Shown here: positions 18,253 through 26,925 of the stretch, one piece after another
How the letters are laid out: each line of letters starts with the position of its first letter
How positions within the stretch are numbered: position 1 is the first letter of the stretch
Assembly: GCF_010500845.1 (NCBI RefSeq)
Contig: NZ_JAAAMI010000002.1
Span: 310,001-374,000, forward strand
Reading direction: 5' to 3'
Length of the DNA stretch: 64,000 nt
Source of the DNA: Flagellimonas sediminis
Lineage (GTDB): Bacteria > Bacteroidota > Bacteroidia > Flavobacteriales > Flavobacteriaceae
Translations under genes and position numbers: made by a program
The notes under the pieces: generated by a model
Database searches by the model: none
Told to the model about the DNA's origin: nothing
Seen by the model: the letters and a program-made list of their open reading frames with translations, nothing else

Positions 18253-18331
18253 ATAAAAATCGGCAAAGTAGACCATCCTGAAGGACCATCCGGACACACC
18301 AGTGGTGCCTTCCCAATATGGGCAAAGGAAA
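18253..18331 (+). pseudogene. Decayed copy of the 5' end of the DUF72 gene
   Basis: This segment matches the first ~105 bases of the DUF72 gene at 19629 (ggcaaagtagaccatcc, aaggaccatcc, gtggtgc, tatggg, aaaggaaa). The start codon is ATA instead of ATG. A 23-bp deletion lies exactly between two copies of CCATCCCGAA that the intact gene still carries at 19649-19658 and 19672-19681. The copy is thus a broken duplicate separated from the intact gene by the lipoprotein gene. Confidence 0.75.
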
Positions 18332-18428
18332 GAGCGGCTTTCTGAGGCGTAACAATGTTAAACTATTGCACTCTTTAAAAGGAAAACATGGACTGGCCCA
18401 ACATGTATGCCATCTTAATTGACCATCA

Positions 18429-19604
18429 ATGAAAGTAACGATCAATTTCTTTACTCTTTCAATGCTCCTAATCCTATCATCTTGCCATACCAACAAGGAC
18501 AACGACATCATGGCCTTTGCTAAAAAACAGCGAACAAGTGCCAAGGATTATATTATCGGGTTATATCAAAAATATGACATTGTAATCCTAATGGAAAGGG
18601 ACCATGCCGAGTTCACGCAATACAAACTCTTCATGGATGTAATCTCAGACCCCTATTTCATAGAAAAGGTAGGTGCTGTCTATACTGAAGTGGGTGTCAC
18701 AAACCTAGGTCCAAAAGTAAACTCATTCTTTGGGGAGCAAGGATTGGATTCGTTGGAAATAAATCAAAAAGTCAATGATCTATACCACCAGGCAGATTAT
18801 AACCATCTCTGGTTTGGATACAGTTTTCCATGGTTGATCAAAGAACTCTATAAATTGAACAGCATTTCACGCAATAAAGTGTCCCTATATACTTGTGATC
18901 TAGCTTTTGAATGGGACACCTGTGCAACAGAGGAAGAATATGACCGTTTTGACGGTAGTGACGACTTCAATCACAGGGACTCGCTTATGGCAAACAATTT
19001 CATCCGCCAATATGAAACCATTCAACAAGCACATAACGGAGACAAGAAAGCGTTGGTATTAATGAACACACGACACGCTTATTTAACGGATACACATTAT
19101 TCAAAAAATGACCCAAGAAGAAATTTTGGGGCCTATCTAAAGAACTATTTTGGTGACAAGGTGGCTTCCGTTTGTATTTTAGGTCTTGCCCATCCCAACG
19201 ATTGGAAAACATATTCGGTAGTGAAGGATGATTATTGGGATTATTGTTTTGAATCGAATGACAAAACCGACATAGGTTTTTCCTTAAAGAACACCCCTTT
19301 TGGAGAAGAAAAATTTGACCTTACACCTGTAGGATGGGATGTTGACAGTCTTCTATACCAAGATGTTTTCACTGGCATGGTTTTTTATAGATCCATTCAG
19401 GAACATGTGCTAAAAAAGGGGTGGGACAACACTATTGACGAAAATTTTAAGGCAGAGTTCATCAGACGTTGTACATTTATGGGACTAACAGAGGAAGAAA
19501 TAGATGCGGAAATTCAGTTTTTCAATACTGCTACCACCTCAAAGTATGATAACTTGAAGACAAATAGGGAGAAAATTGACAAATGGAAAAAGAACAATTT
19601 TTAA
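18429..19604 (+). CDS. Lipoprotein, possible EreA/ChaN-like hydrolase fold
   Basis: A 391-residue secreted protein with a lipobox (LILSSC, about 14-19). The segment YDIVILMERDHAEFTQYKLF resembles the GExH..Q opening motif of the EreA/ChaN/TIKI superfamily, and ALVLMNTRHAYLTDT could supply a second catalytic His. The match is by eye only. It stands alone between the decayed DUF72 copy and the intact DUF72 gene, so it may have arrived in the event that duplicated the DUF72 5' end. Confidence 0.6.
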   Translation: MKVTINFFTLSMLLILSSCHTNKDNDIMAFAKKQRTSAKDYIIGLYQKYDIVILMERDHAEFTQYKLFMDVISDPYFIEKVGAVYTEVGVTNLGPKVNSFFGEQGLDSLEINQKVNDLYHQADYNHLWFGYSFPWLIKELYKLNSISRNKVSLYTCDLAFEWDTCATEEEYDRFDGSDDFNHRDSLMANNFIRQYETIQQAHNGDKKALVLMNTRHAYLTDTHYSKNDPRRNFGAYLKNYFGDKVASVCILGLAHPNDWKTYSVVKDDYWDYCFESNDKTDIGFSLKNTPFGEEKFDLTPVGWDVDSLLYQDVFTGMVFYRSIQEHVLKKGWDNTIDENFKAEFIRRCTFMGLTEEEIDAEIQFFNTATTSKYDNLKTNREKIDKWKKNNF

Positions 19605-19628
19605 AATACCCTCTAACATTCCTGTAGC

Positions 19629-20528
19629 ATGAAGTTTGGCAAAGTAGACCATCCCGAACGTATTGATTTTACCATCCCGAAGGACCATCCAGATACGCCG
19701 GTGGTGCTTTCCAAATATGGGTCCAAAGGAAAATTCAATGTATTTGTGGGCTGTGCCAAATGGAACCGTCAAGACCTTAAGAATTTTTACCCAAGGGGCA
19801 CCAAAGATGAATTGCAATACTACGCGTCCCAGTTCAATTGCATAGAGCTCAATGCCACATTCTACCGCATCTTTCCTTCGGATACTTATGAAAAATGGTA
19901 CGACAAGACCCCTGAAGGTTTTAAGTTTTTTCCAAAAATGACCAATGAGGTGAGCCATCTCCGCCGATTGAACGACCAAGTGTACCCTGTGGTGGACCGT
20001 TATTTGGAAGTGACTTCGCTCCTCAAGGAAAAGTTGGGGACCATCTTTTTGCAGATGCATAACAACTTCGACCCCAAAAATTGGGATAGGGTAGTGCGCT
20101 TTGTGGAATACTGGCCCAAGGAATTTCCATTGGCCATGGAGTTCCGCCACACGGATTGGTTCACCGATGAAACCGTGGCCCAAGAGCTGTATCATTTGCT
20201 GGAAGAGAACAACATTGCCAATGTGCTGGTAGATACTGCAGGCAGGAGGGACCTGATGCATATGCGGTTGACCAATAATGAAGCCTTTATCCGATATGTA
20301 GGCGCCAACCATCCATCCGATTATCCTCGACTTCAAGATTGGGTAAAACGATTATCTACTTGGAAAGAGCAGGGATTGGAAAACATCCATTTTTTTGTGC
20401 ACCAAAACCTGGAACTGGAATCGCCTTTGTTGTCCGCCCATTTGATCAAGCAATTGAATCCCGTCCTGGGTTGTAATCTAACTATACCGGCCACTGTAAA
20501 CCCTTCACAACAGGGTCTTTTTGACTAA
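19629..20528 (+). CDS. DUF72 (YecE-like) family protein
   Basis: A 299-residue TIM-barrel-like protein. It has the family opening VFVGCAKWNRQDLKNFYP, the FNCIELNATFYRIFPSDTYEKWYDKTPEGFKFFPKM block and a C-terminal FFVHQN. Its biochemical function is unknown. It begins 24 bases after the lipoprotein gene. A broken duplicate of its first ~105 bases lies 1.3 kb upstream. Confidence 0.9.
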   Translation: MKFGKVDHPERIDFTIPKDHPDTPVVLSKYGSKGKFNVFVGCAKWNRQDLKNFYPRGTKDELQYYASQFNCIELNATFYRIFPSDTYEKWYDKTPEGFKFFPKMTNEVSHLRRLNDQVYPVVDRYLEVTSLLKEKLGTIFLQMHNNFDPKNWDRVVRFVEYWPKEFPLAMEFRHTDWFTDETVAQELYHLLEENNIANVLVDTAGRRDLMHMRLTNNEAFIRYVGANHPSDYPRLQDWVKRLSTWKEQGLENIHFFVHQNLELESPLLSAHLIKQLNPVLGCNLTIPATVNPSQQGLFD

Positions 20529-20666
20529 ACCCAAAATTTTCATCGATTTAAAAATCCTTCGTCAATAAAATTATAGAGTCCGTAGTGCTTGGTAATGAAT
20601 AGTTTGAAATTCATAATTACACAAATTTAGTAGGGTAATAATGAAACAAGCGATCGGGGATTGAAG

Positions 20667-20674
20667 TACCTTTG
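20667..20674 (+). promoter_or_regulatory. Bacteroidota -7 box TACCTTTG
   Basis: A perfect TAnnTTTG element 25 bases before the thioesterase ATG at 20699. An apparent upstream TTG start at 20672 lies inside this box, which argues for the ATG start. Confidence 0.6.
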
Positions 20675-20698
20675 CCCTGTATTTTAAAAAGTTTCACA

Positions 20699-21109
20699 AT
20701 GCGATTTCATACACGAAAATGGGTAAAACCAGAAGATTTGAACGCCAATGGAACGCTGTTTGGCGGAAAGGTCCTTTCATGGATCGATGAAGAGGCTGTG
20801 ATGTACAGCATCATACAACTTGAGAACAAAAAGGTAGTTACCAAATATATGTCCGAGATCAATTTTATGAGCACCGCCGTAGAAGGTGACATTATTGAGA
20901 TCGGAATCGACGTGATAAAATTCGGGGTCACCTCCATTTCCCTCAATTGCGAGGTACGAAACAAGATGACCCACGAAAGTATCGTCACGGTGGACAATAT
21001 TATTTTGGTGAACCTGGACGACAAAGGCAATCCGAAGGCCCATGGCAAAACCAAGATCGAGTACGTTAAAGACCGATTGGCCAAAAAGGAAAAAGAGGAA
21101 AACGTTTAG
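20699..21109 (+). CDS. Acyl-CoA thioesterase, hotdog fold
   Basis: A 136-residue YciA-like thioesterase that hydrolyses acyl-CoA to free acid and CoA. Motifs are DLNANGTLFGGKVLSWIDEEA (hotdog helix with the catalytic-type Asp/Glu) and INFMSTAVEGDIIEIG. The start at ATG 20699 is supported by the promoter box just upstream. The gene ends 4 bases inside the convergent dipeptidase gene. Confidence 0.88.
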   Translation: MRFHTRKWVKPEDLNANGTLFGGKVLSWIDEEAVMYSIIQLENKKVVTKYMSEINFMSTAVEGDIIEIGIDVIKFGVTSISLNCEVRNKMTHESIVTVDNIILVNLDDKGNPKAHGKTKIEYVKDRLAKKEKEENV

Positions 21110-22389
21110 TTCAACGTTTTGGCTATGGCCTGAACTTCGTCCAATACCCTAAGAAGGTTACCACCCCACAATTTGGCGATCTCTTCTTCGGTATAGCCAC
21201 GTTTTACCAGTTCCAAGGTTACATTGAAGGTCTCGGAGGCATCTGACCAGCCTTCAATACCACCACCTCCATCAAAATCGGAGCTGATACCTACATGGTC
21301 TATACCGATCAATTTCACCATGTAATCAATGTGGTCCACAAAATCGGAAACATTGACCGCCGGTGGTGCGTTGGGGTCCTTTTTTGCAAGATCTTCTGCA
21401 ATGCCCAACACTTTTTGGTAGTTTGCAAAAAAGGTCTCGCGCTGTTCTGATGTCAAGGTCCTGAACTGGGATCTTTCGTACCATTCAATACCCAAAGAAT
21501 CGGCCACTTTTTTGTTGATTTCCTGCATGTATGCTGAGTGCGCATCATTTTTTTCTGTGTTGAGATACGACCCGAAGGCGACAGTTTGAACCACGCCCCC
21601 GTTCTTTTTCATCATCAGAAGTTGTTCATCGTCCAAGTTACGGCTGTGGTTGCACAATGCCCTTGCCGAAGAATGGGAAGCAATTATAGGTGCCTTGGAA
21701 AGTTCTATCATTTGCACCATAGCCTCTTTGGAAGGGTGGGAGACATCCACCATGATTCCCACACGGTTCATCTCCGCAATGGCCTGCTTGCCAAGGTCAC
21801 TTAAACCATGGTATAACCAAATGCTATCGCTTTCTCCTGTGTTGGAATCACTGAACTGGCTATGGCCGTTATGTGCCAAGGACATGTACCGGGCTCCCAA
21901 TTTTTGGTATTCTTCAATTTTGGAAAGATCCTCACCAATTGGGTAGGCATTCTCTACCCCGATCATGGCCACTTTTTTACCGGAAGCGGCTATTTTTCTA
22001 ACATCATCAGAAGTCAGTGCCAACCCGATCTGATCAGGGGCAATCTCCTCACAAAGCTTGTGTATCGCAAGGAATTTGGCCATGGCATTTTCAGAGGCCT
22101 TGGCATATCCTTCAGAGGTAAGGGTGTCTTGTCCGGTATATACAATAAACCAGGCTACATCCAATCCGCCTTCCTTCATTTTGGGAAGATTTACTTGGGT
22201 GTTCAGTTTTTGGGTATAGTTGATGCTATCCGTAAAATTGGCAACGTTAATATCATCATGTGTGTCGATGGTGATTACGGAATCATGGATCCTATGGGCC
22301 ATTTCTTCCATGGTTTCGGTTTTTTCAGGTTTTTTCTCCCCGCAGGAAACAAAAAGGAGAACACTACAAATGAGGTATAAATATTTCAT
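21106..22389 (-). CDS. Membrane dipeptidase (peptidase M19) lipoprotein
   Basis: A 427-residue zinc dipeptidase with an LFVSC lipobox (about 12-16), so it is exported and lipid-anchored. Metal-site motifs are IDTHDDI (about 41-47), SLAHNGHSQF, IMVDVSHPS, IIASHSSARAL and HVGISSDFDGGG, in the family order. It probably hydrolyses dipeptides in the periplasm or at the surface. It is monocistronic and convergent with the thioesterase gene. Confidence 0.92.
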   Translation of the reverse strand: MKYLYLICSVLLFVSCGEKKPEKTETMEEMAHRIHDSVITIDTHDDINVANFTDSINYTQKLNTQVNLPKMKEGGLDVAWFIVYTGQDTLTSEGYAKASENAMAKFLAIHKLCEEIAPDQIGLALTSDDVRKIAASGKKVAMIGVENAYPIGEDLSKIEEYQKLGARYMSLAHNGHSQFSDSNTGESDSIWLYHGLSDLGKQAIAEMNRVGIMVDVSHPSKEAMVQMIELSKAPIIASHSSARALCNHSRNLDDEQLLMMKKNGGVVQTVAFGSYLNTEKNDAHSAYMQEINKKVADSLGIEWYERSQFRTLTSEQRETFFANYQKVLGIAEDLAKKDPNAPPAVNVSDFVDHIDYMVKLIGIDHVGISSDFDGGGGIEGWSDASETFNVTLELVKRGYTEEEIAKLWGGNLLRVLDEVQAIAKTLN

Positions 22390-22516
22390 TAGGTTGGTTT
22401 TTATACATACAAATAAAGCAATTTGACAACAAAAACCGAATCCTACGGAACATTAAATTGTTATCCCTCTTTTAATTGGACATTTTTAGTGTATCAACAA
22501 TTATTACCTCTTAAAA

Positions 22517-23296
22517 TTGGGAACACGGGAATTGCTCAACTATCTTGAAAAACTGGAAATTGGACTAAGCTCTTTCTCCTACGAAGAACTTGGCGTAGTG
22601 GAAGCCGGTGAACTGAAAAAATCCTTTGAGATTTTTAAACATGGCTTGGAAGACAAAGTTTTTGGCGTATCCGAACTGAAACAACTGGAAGATCTTTACA
22701 AAAGAATGGGGATTTTGGAACCCGAAAGGAAATCCACCACCTTTGAAAAACCGATAACCAAAGATCCTATTTTTCAATTGCTGGATGCATTGGAAAATAC
22801 TCCACTGAACAAGACACAACTGGAACTGACGAAAGCCTTGAAAAAAGCTGCCGAGAAACTGGTCAAAATAGATAAAAATACCCCCGAATCTATGCCAAAT
22901 CACATTCAATATATTGAGAAGAGCCTTGTAACGGGCTACTCGGAACACAAGATCAACCTAAAACCGGTTTTGGAAGACTGCATGGGCCGCATGGAGCTCT
23001 TGGAAGAACTGGTAAGGATGTTCAAGCACAACGTACTGGAATTCATCGGCAGCTCCAAAATACACCTTTTGAACGAAGATTTTGAGGCCTTGGCACTTTG
23101 CTGCCAAAAAGTGGGGCCTAATCTGAGGATGATGAAGACCTATGAACTTTTGGAAATCGTACAGCAAATGTCCCTGTTGAGCAAAACGGACAACGATCCC
23201 AAACACCTCGCCTTTTTATACGAACAATTTGTATCAGAATACCCCGTGGTACAAGAGCAGGTAGATTTTGAAATGGAACTCTTTCGAACCATGTAA
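22517..23296 (+). CDS. Hypothetical protein with degenerate Hpt-like C-terminal helix bundle
   Basis: A 259-residue soluble, largely helical protein starting at TTG (no ATG available). Residues ~165-255 (FKHNVLEFIGSSKIHLL, FEALALCCQKVGPNLRMM, LLEIVQQM) follow the spacing of histidine phosphotransfer domains. The position where the phosphorylated His would stand in an (A/S)HKIKS-type motif reads CCQKVG. This is a by-eye inference. The next gene starts 12 bases downstream, so the two are co-transcribed. Confidence 0.55.
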   Translation: MGTRELLNYLEKLEIGLSSFSYEELGVVEAGELKKSFEIFKHGLEDKVFGVSELKQLEDLYKRMGILEPERKSTTFEKPITKDPIFQLLDALENTPLNKTQLELTKALKKAAEKLVKIDKNTPESMPNHIQYIEKSLVTGYSEHKINLKPVLEDCMGRMELLEELVRMFKHNVLEFIGSSKIHLLNEDFEALALCCQKVGPNLRMMKTYELLEIVQQMSLLSKTDNDPKHLAFLYEQFVSEYPVVQEQVDFEMELFRTM

Positions 23297-23307
23297 AAAC
23301 CAAAACC

Positions 23308-23661
23308 ATGACCACCGAACTCCCAGCATATCTTCAGAGTGTTTTTTATCCTTTGTTCCAGCATGCCAAAGACCTGGAATGCAAGTTGATGTTGATCGAT
23401 CAGATGTTGGAGATAGGGGACAAGAAGGAAATTCCCTTTTTAACAGAATTGGAAGGTCATGATAATCCCAAAATCAGCAGCAAAGCCTTTGAGGTCAGGA
23501 CCGCATTACAATCCAAACTGGGCGTAATGACTCCGGCTGAAAGGAGCAGATTGCCCATGAACCTTTGTTTCATCTATGATGAATTCAACATAAGACCGAG
23601 CAAAGCCGATCCGGATCTGGACTTTGAAGTGGCACTTGATATTTTGGATAATGACCAGTAG
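23308..23661 (+). CDS. Hypothetical protein, 117 residues
   Basis: A small soluble protein, helical in outline, with LPAYLQSVFYPLFQHAKDLE at the N-terminus and a Pro/Asp-rich C-terminus (ADPDLDFEVALDILDND). No family is recognised. It is 12 bases downstream of the Hpt-like gene and may be its partner. Confidence 0.6.
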   Translation: MTTELPAYLQSVFYPLFQHAKDLECKLMLIDQMLEIGDKKEIPFLTELEGHDNPKISSKAFEVRTALQSKLGVMTPAERSRLPMNLCFIYDEFNIRPSKADPDLDFEVALDILDNDQ

Positions 23662-23773
23662 AATCGTTTCACAACCAATGGTGAGAATTTCACCACAAAA
23701 AATTGTATTGATATAATCTTTCGAATAGATTCACGTTATAAGAAATACCCAAACAACAAAACCCCGAAAACGC

Positions 23774-23872
23774 ATGTTATACGACACCTACGGAGAAGAA
23801 TATTTGGCATTTCTTCAGGAACTGAACGAAATCCTGAGCTTGAACGAACTTGCCGAACTTGATTACCTATAG
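23774..23872 (+). CDS. Microprotein 1, 32 residues (YLxFLQELN type)
   Basis: A short frame from ATG 23774 (MLYDTYGEEYL) to TAG. The core YLAFLQELNEIL is matched in the next microprotein (YLNFIQDLNAML). Both starts follow an AAAACCCC-type stretch within about 25 bases, so the pair looks like a tandem duplication. It is acidic and helical. Function is unknown. Confidence 0.45.
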   Translation: MLYDTYGEEYLAFLQELNEILSLNELAELDYL

Positions 23873-23899
23873 TGGACCAAAACCCCAAATTTTGTTTCG

Positions 23900-24001
23900 A
23901 TGAAAAATTTTAACCAAGAAAACACAGCTTACTTAAATTTCATTCAAGATTTGAATGCAATGCTCACCGATTTTGATATCAATCTGTTGAGTCATCCATA
24001 G
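23900..24001 (+). CDS. Microprotein 2, 33 residues (YLxFIQDLN type)
   Basis: A short frame from ATG 23900 (MKNFNQENTAYL) to TAG. It is paralogous to the frame at 23774 over (E/T)xYLxF(L/I)Q(E/D)LNx(I/M)L. It lies 27 bases after the first microprotein and ends 23 bases before a strong hairpin terminator, consistent with a short transcript encoding both. Confidence 0.45.
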   Translation: MKNFNQENTAYLNFIQDLNAMLTDFDINLLSHP

Positions 24002-24024
24002 TTACTGTTTAAGTGAATATCATC

Positions 24025-24060
24025 GAAAAGGGGATGTACAAAACATCCCCTTTTCTATTT
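24025..24060. terminator. Terminator between microproteins and rpoD
   Basis: A 13-bp perfect stem, GAAAAGGGGATGT (24025-24037) and ACATCCCCTTTTC (24043-24055), with a 5-base loop, followed by TATTTTT on the plus strand. Lying between convergent units, it may also serve rpoD. Confidence 0.85.
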
Positions 24061-24072
24061 TTAATTTGGACA

Positions 24073-24936
24073 TTAACCCAAATACGATTTTAAAATTTTG
24101 CTTTTGGAGGTATGCCGTAATTTTCTGATGGCCTTTTCCCGTATCTGTCGTACACGTTCCCTGGTCAGGTCAAAAGTACTGCCAATTTCCTCCAACGTCA
24201 TGGAAGGTTGGTTCCCGATTCCGTAATACAGCCTTACCACATCCGCTTCGCGTGGAGACAATGTGTCCAAGGCACGGTTTATCTCGGTAAACAAGGATTG
24301 GTGCATGAGTCCTTTATCGGGCTTGGGAGAATCCCCGGCTCGCATAACGTCATACAAATTGGAGGTTTCGCCTTCCTTTAACGGGGCATCCATAGAAACA
24401 TGCCTGCCCGAATTGCGTAGGGATTGTTTTACCTCGGTCACGCTCATGTCCAGTTCCTTGGCAATCTCTTCCGCAGAAGGTGGGCGTTCATGTGCCTGTT
24501 CCAGATAGGAAAAGGTCTTTTTTATTTTGTTGATGGATCCGATTTTGTTCAAGGGCAAACGTACCACCCTGGATTGTTCTGCCAAAGCTTGAAGAATGGA
24601 CTGCCTGATCCACCAGACCGCATACGAAATGAATTTAAATCCACGGGTCTCGTCAAACCGTTTGGCCGCCTTCACCAAACCCACATTACCTTCGTTGATC
24701 AAATCAGGTAAGGTAAGTCCTTGGTTTTGGTATTGTTTGGCCACGGATACCACAAATCTCAAATTGGCATTCGTCAGTTTTTCCAAAGCAACTTGGTCAC
24801 CCTCCCTGATCCGTTGCGCCAACTCCACTTCCTCTTGTGCGGTGATCAAGTCGATCTTACTAATATCCTGAAGATATTTGTCTAAGGATTTGGATTCGCG
24901 ATTGGTTACTTGCTTAATGATTTTTAACTGCCTCAT
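24073..24936 (-). CDS. rpoD: RpoD/SigA, primary sigma factor
   Basis: A 287-residue sigma factor, the short Bacteroidota form without region 1.1. Region 1.2 is [16 protein letters not shown]. Region 2 includes [36 protein letters not shown] and [14 protein letters not shown]. Region 4 is [16 protein letters not shown] and [19 protein letters not shown]. It directs housekeeping transcription from TAnnTTTG promoters. It is monocistronic with a 244-bp upstream region. Confidence 0.96.
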   Translation of the reverse strand: MRQLKIIKQVTNRESKSLDKYLQDISKIDLITAQEEVELAQRIREGDQVALEKLTNANLRFVVSVAKQYQNQGLTLPDLINEGNVGLVKAAKRFDETRGFKFISYAVWWIRQSILQALAEQSRVVRLPLNKIGSINKIKKTFSYLEQAHERPPSAEEIAKELDMSVTEVKQSLRNSGRHVSMDAPLKEGETSNLYDVMRAGDSPKPDKGLMHQSLFTEINRALDTLSPREADVVRLYYGIGNQPSMTLEEIGSTFDLTRERVRQIREKAIRKLRHTSKSKILKSYLG

Positions 24937-25133
24937 TCGATTTATGGTTTCATAGTGTTACAAGCTTTCATTATACGTTTTTACGGGTAGAATTCCAAGT
25001 GTTAAATGTTATTCTTATCAAAATGTTATGAGCGAAATTGCATTACCTTCAAAAAATTCCGTTAAACACCGATTGTTGATAGTATCTTAATAGAAAACCA
25101 TAATTACCTCTTCCCATAAGCCCAAAAAACTCC

Positions 25134-25141
25134 TAATTTTG
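25134..25141 (+). promoter_or_regulatory. -7 box TAATTTTG upstream of helicase gene
   Basis: A TAnnTTTG match 39 bases before the TTG start at 25181. No clear TTG -33 element was seen at the usual distance. Confidence 0.45.
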
Positions 25142-25180
25142 TAGGGTTTTTTAATTTGAAACCCATAATCCATTTTTCCT

Positions 25181-26692
25181 TTGGAGGTAAACAGAAAAAA
25201 TCACAAGAAAACCCTTTACGATTACCAGCAAGAAGATCTCCGCAAGATTTTCAAGCATTTGGACGACCTCCCATCCGGCACCAATATTTTGTACCAGTTG
25301 CCAACAGGAGGGGGGAAGACTGTGGTCTTTTCCGAGATTACGCGTAGGTTCATCAACCAAACAGGAAAAAAGGTGATGGTGTTGACCCACCGCATTGAAT
25401 TGAGCAAACAGACCTCGGATATGCTCCATGGCTTTGGGGTGCCCAATAAGGTCATCAATAGTGAGGTAAAGGAATTGTACGATCAAGATGACTACATGTG
25501 CTTTGTGGCCATGGTAGAAACCTTGAACAACCGCTTGCAGGAAGAGAAGGTCAGCATCAAGAACATCGGGTTGGTAATCATCGATGAGGCCCACTACAAT
25601 TCCTTTAGGAAACTGTTCAAATATTTTGAACATGCCACCATTCTTGGGGTAACGGCCACGCCATTGAGTTCCAACATCAAACTACCGATGAAGGACCATT
25701 ACAAACACCTGATCATTGGGGAGTCCATCAAATCACTGATCGAGAAACAGTTTTTGGCCAAGGCCAACCTCTATAACTATGATGTAAGCCTCAAAACATT
25801 AAAGCTGGGAATCCATGGTGACTATACTGTTAAATCTTCGGATGAGTTTTACGGTAACCACAGCATGTTGGGCAAGTTGTTGTCCGCCTATGAGGAAATA
25901 GCGAAGGGAACCAAAACCTTGATCTTTAACAACGGGATCAATACGTCCCTTTATGTTTATGAAACGTTTAAGAAGGCTGGGTACAACATCCGACATTTGG
26001 ACAATAAGAACACGGCTACCGAGCGGCGAGATATCCTGGACTGGTTCGCAGAGACACCAGATGCTATTTTGACATCCGTAAGCATCCTGACCACGGGTTT
26101 TGATGAACCATCGGTGAAATCCATCATCCTGAACCGAGCGACGAGATCGCTTACCCTGTATTTTCAAATGATCGGTAGGGGTTCCAGGATCATTCCAGGA
26201 AAAGATGAATTCAACGTCATCGATTTAGGGAACAACCTTGCCCGTTTCGGTCCTTGGGATGCCGCCGTGGATTGGCAGGAAATATTCCATTTCCCAGATT
26301 TTTATTTGGAGAACATTAAAAATGATGAGGAAATTGAACGGGACTTTGTGTATGAAATGCCCGAAGAACTCAAAGCCAAGTTCAGCAAATCGGACAACAT
26401 TACCTTTGATGTCAAGGAAGAGTATAAAAAGATATTCGCCGAAGGGAAAAAATCCAAACTGGTATTGGAACGCAGTATAGAGCAACATGCCCAGATTTGT
26501 GTGGAAAACAGTGAGGATGTGTTCGATGCACGAATTTTGGCAAAGGAACTCAAAGAGGAAATTGCCTTTAGGGTAAAGCAATATTCCTACTGTATCATGA
26601 ACAACACCAAAAACTATAAGGAGTGGTTAGAGGAAGATTATGAACGTAAACTCCGATCCAGTATTTCCAAAAAGTTTGCAATGAAGATGTAG
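25181..26692 (+). CDS. DEAD/DEAH-box superfamily 2 helicase
   Basis: A 503-residue SF2 ATPase. Motif I is LPTGGGKTVV (about 41-50), motif II is VIIDEAHYN, motif III is TATPLS, and the C-terminal RecA-like domain has ILTTGFDEPSVK and QMIGRGSRI (motif VI). It resembles the RadD/YejH-type helicase core with a private C-terminal region rich in charged residues. The start is TTG at 25181: the frame is closed by a stop 13 bases upstream and has no ATG. Nucleic-acid target unknown. Confidence 0.9.
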   Translation: MEVNRKNHKKTLYDYQQEDLRKIFKHLDDLPSGTNILYQLPTGGGKTVVFSEITRRFINQTGKKVMVLTHRIELSKQTSDMLHGFGVPNKVINSEVKELYDQDDYMCFVAMVETLNNRLQEEKVSIKNIGLVIIDEAHYNSFRKLFKYFEHATILGVTATPLSSNIKLPMKDHYKHLIIGESIKSLIEKQFLAKANLYNYDVSLKTLKLGIHGDYTVKSSDEFYGNHSMLGKLLSAYEEIAKGTKTLIFNNGINTSLYVYETFKKAGYNIRHLDNKNTATERRDILDWFAETPDAILTSVSILTTGFDEPSVKSIILNRATRSLTLYFQMIGRGSRIIPGKDEFNVIDLGNNLARFGPWDAAVDWQEIFHFPDFYLENIKNDEEIERDFVYEMPEELKAKFSKSDNITFDVKEEYKKIFAEGKKSKLVLERSIEQHAQICVENSEDVFDARILAKELKEEIAFRVKQYSYCIMNNTKNYKEWLEEDYERKLRSSISKKFAMKM

Positions 26693-26925
26693 TGAATCTC
26701 GACTATTGGATTCTTGGATAGTTGAAAAGCCAGATGATTGGATTATTGGATCAACAGAAAGTATGAGCTTGACACTTGAGTCCCAACTGCAAAAACCACC
26801 AGCAATTGTCATTTCGAATGGATGTGGGAAATCTATTCTTTGATCATTGGATTTTTAGATTTTCACTCATGGCTCTTGCGCTTGATTCTTTTATCCTATG
26901 CCTGTTCTTCCAAGTTGATTAAAAT
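26693..26925. repeat. Intergenic region with degenerate repeats
   Basis: The spacer contains several ATTGGATT/ATTGGAT units (near 26704, 26737, 26745 and 26846) and a TGTCATTTCGAATG element (26807-26820). These are typical low-complexity and dispersed spacer repeats of this lineage. No gene was seen. Confidence 0.5.
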
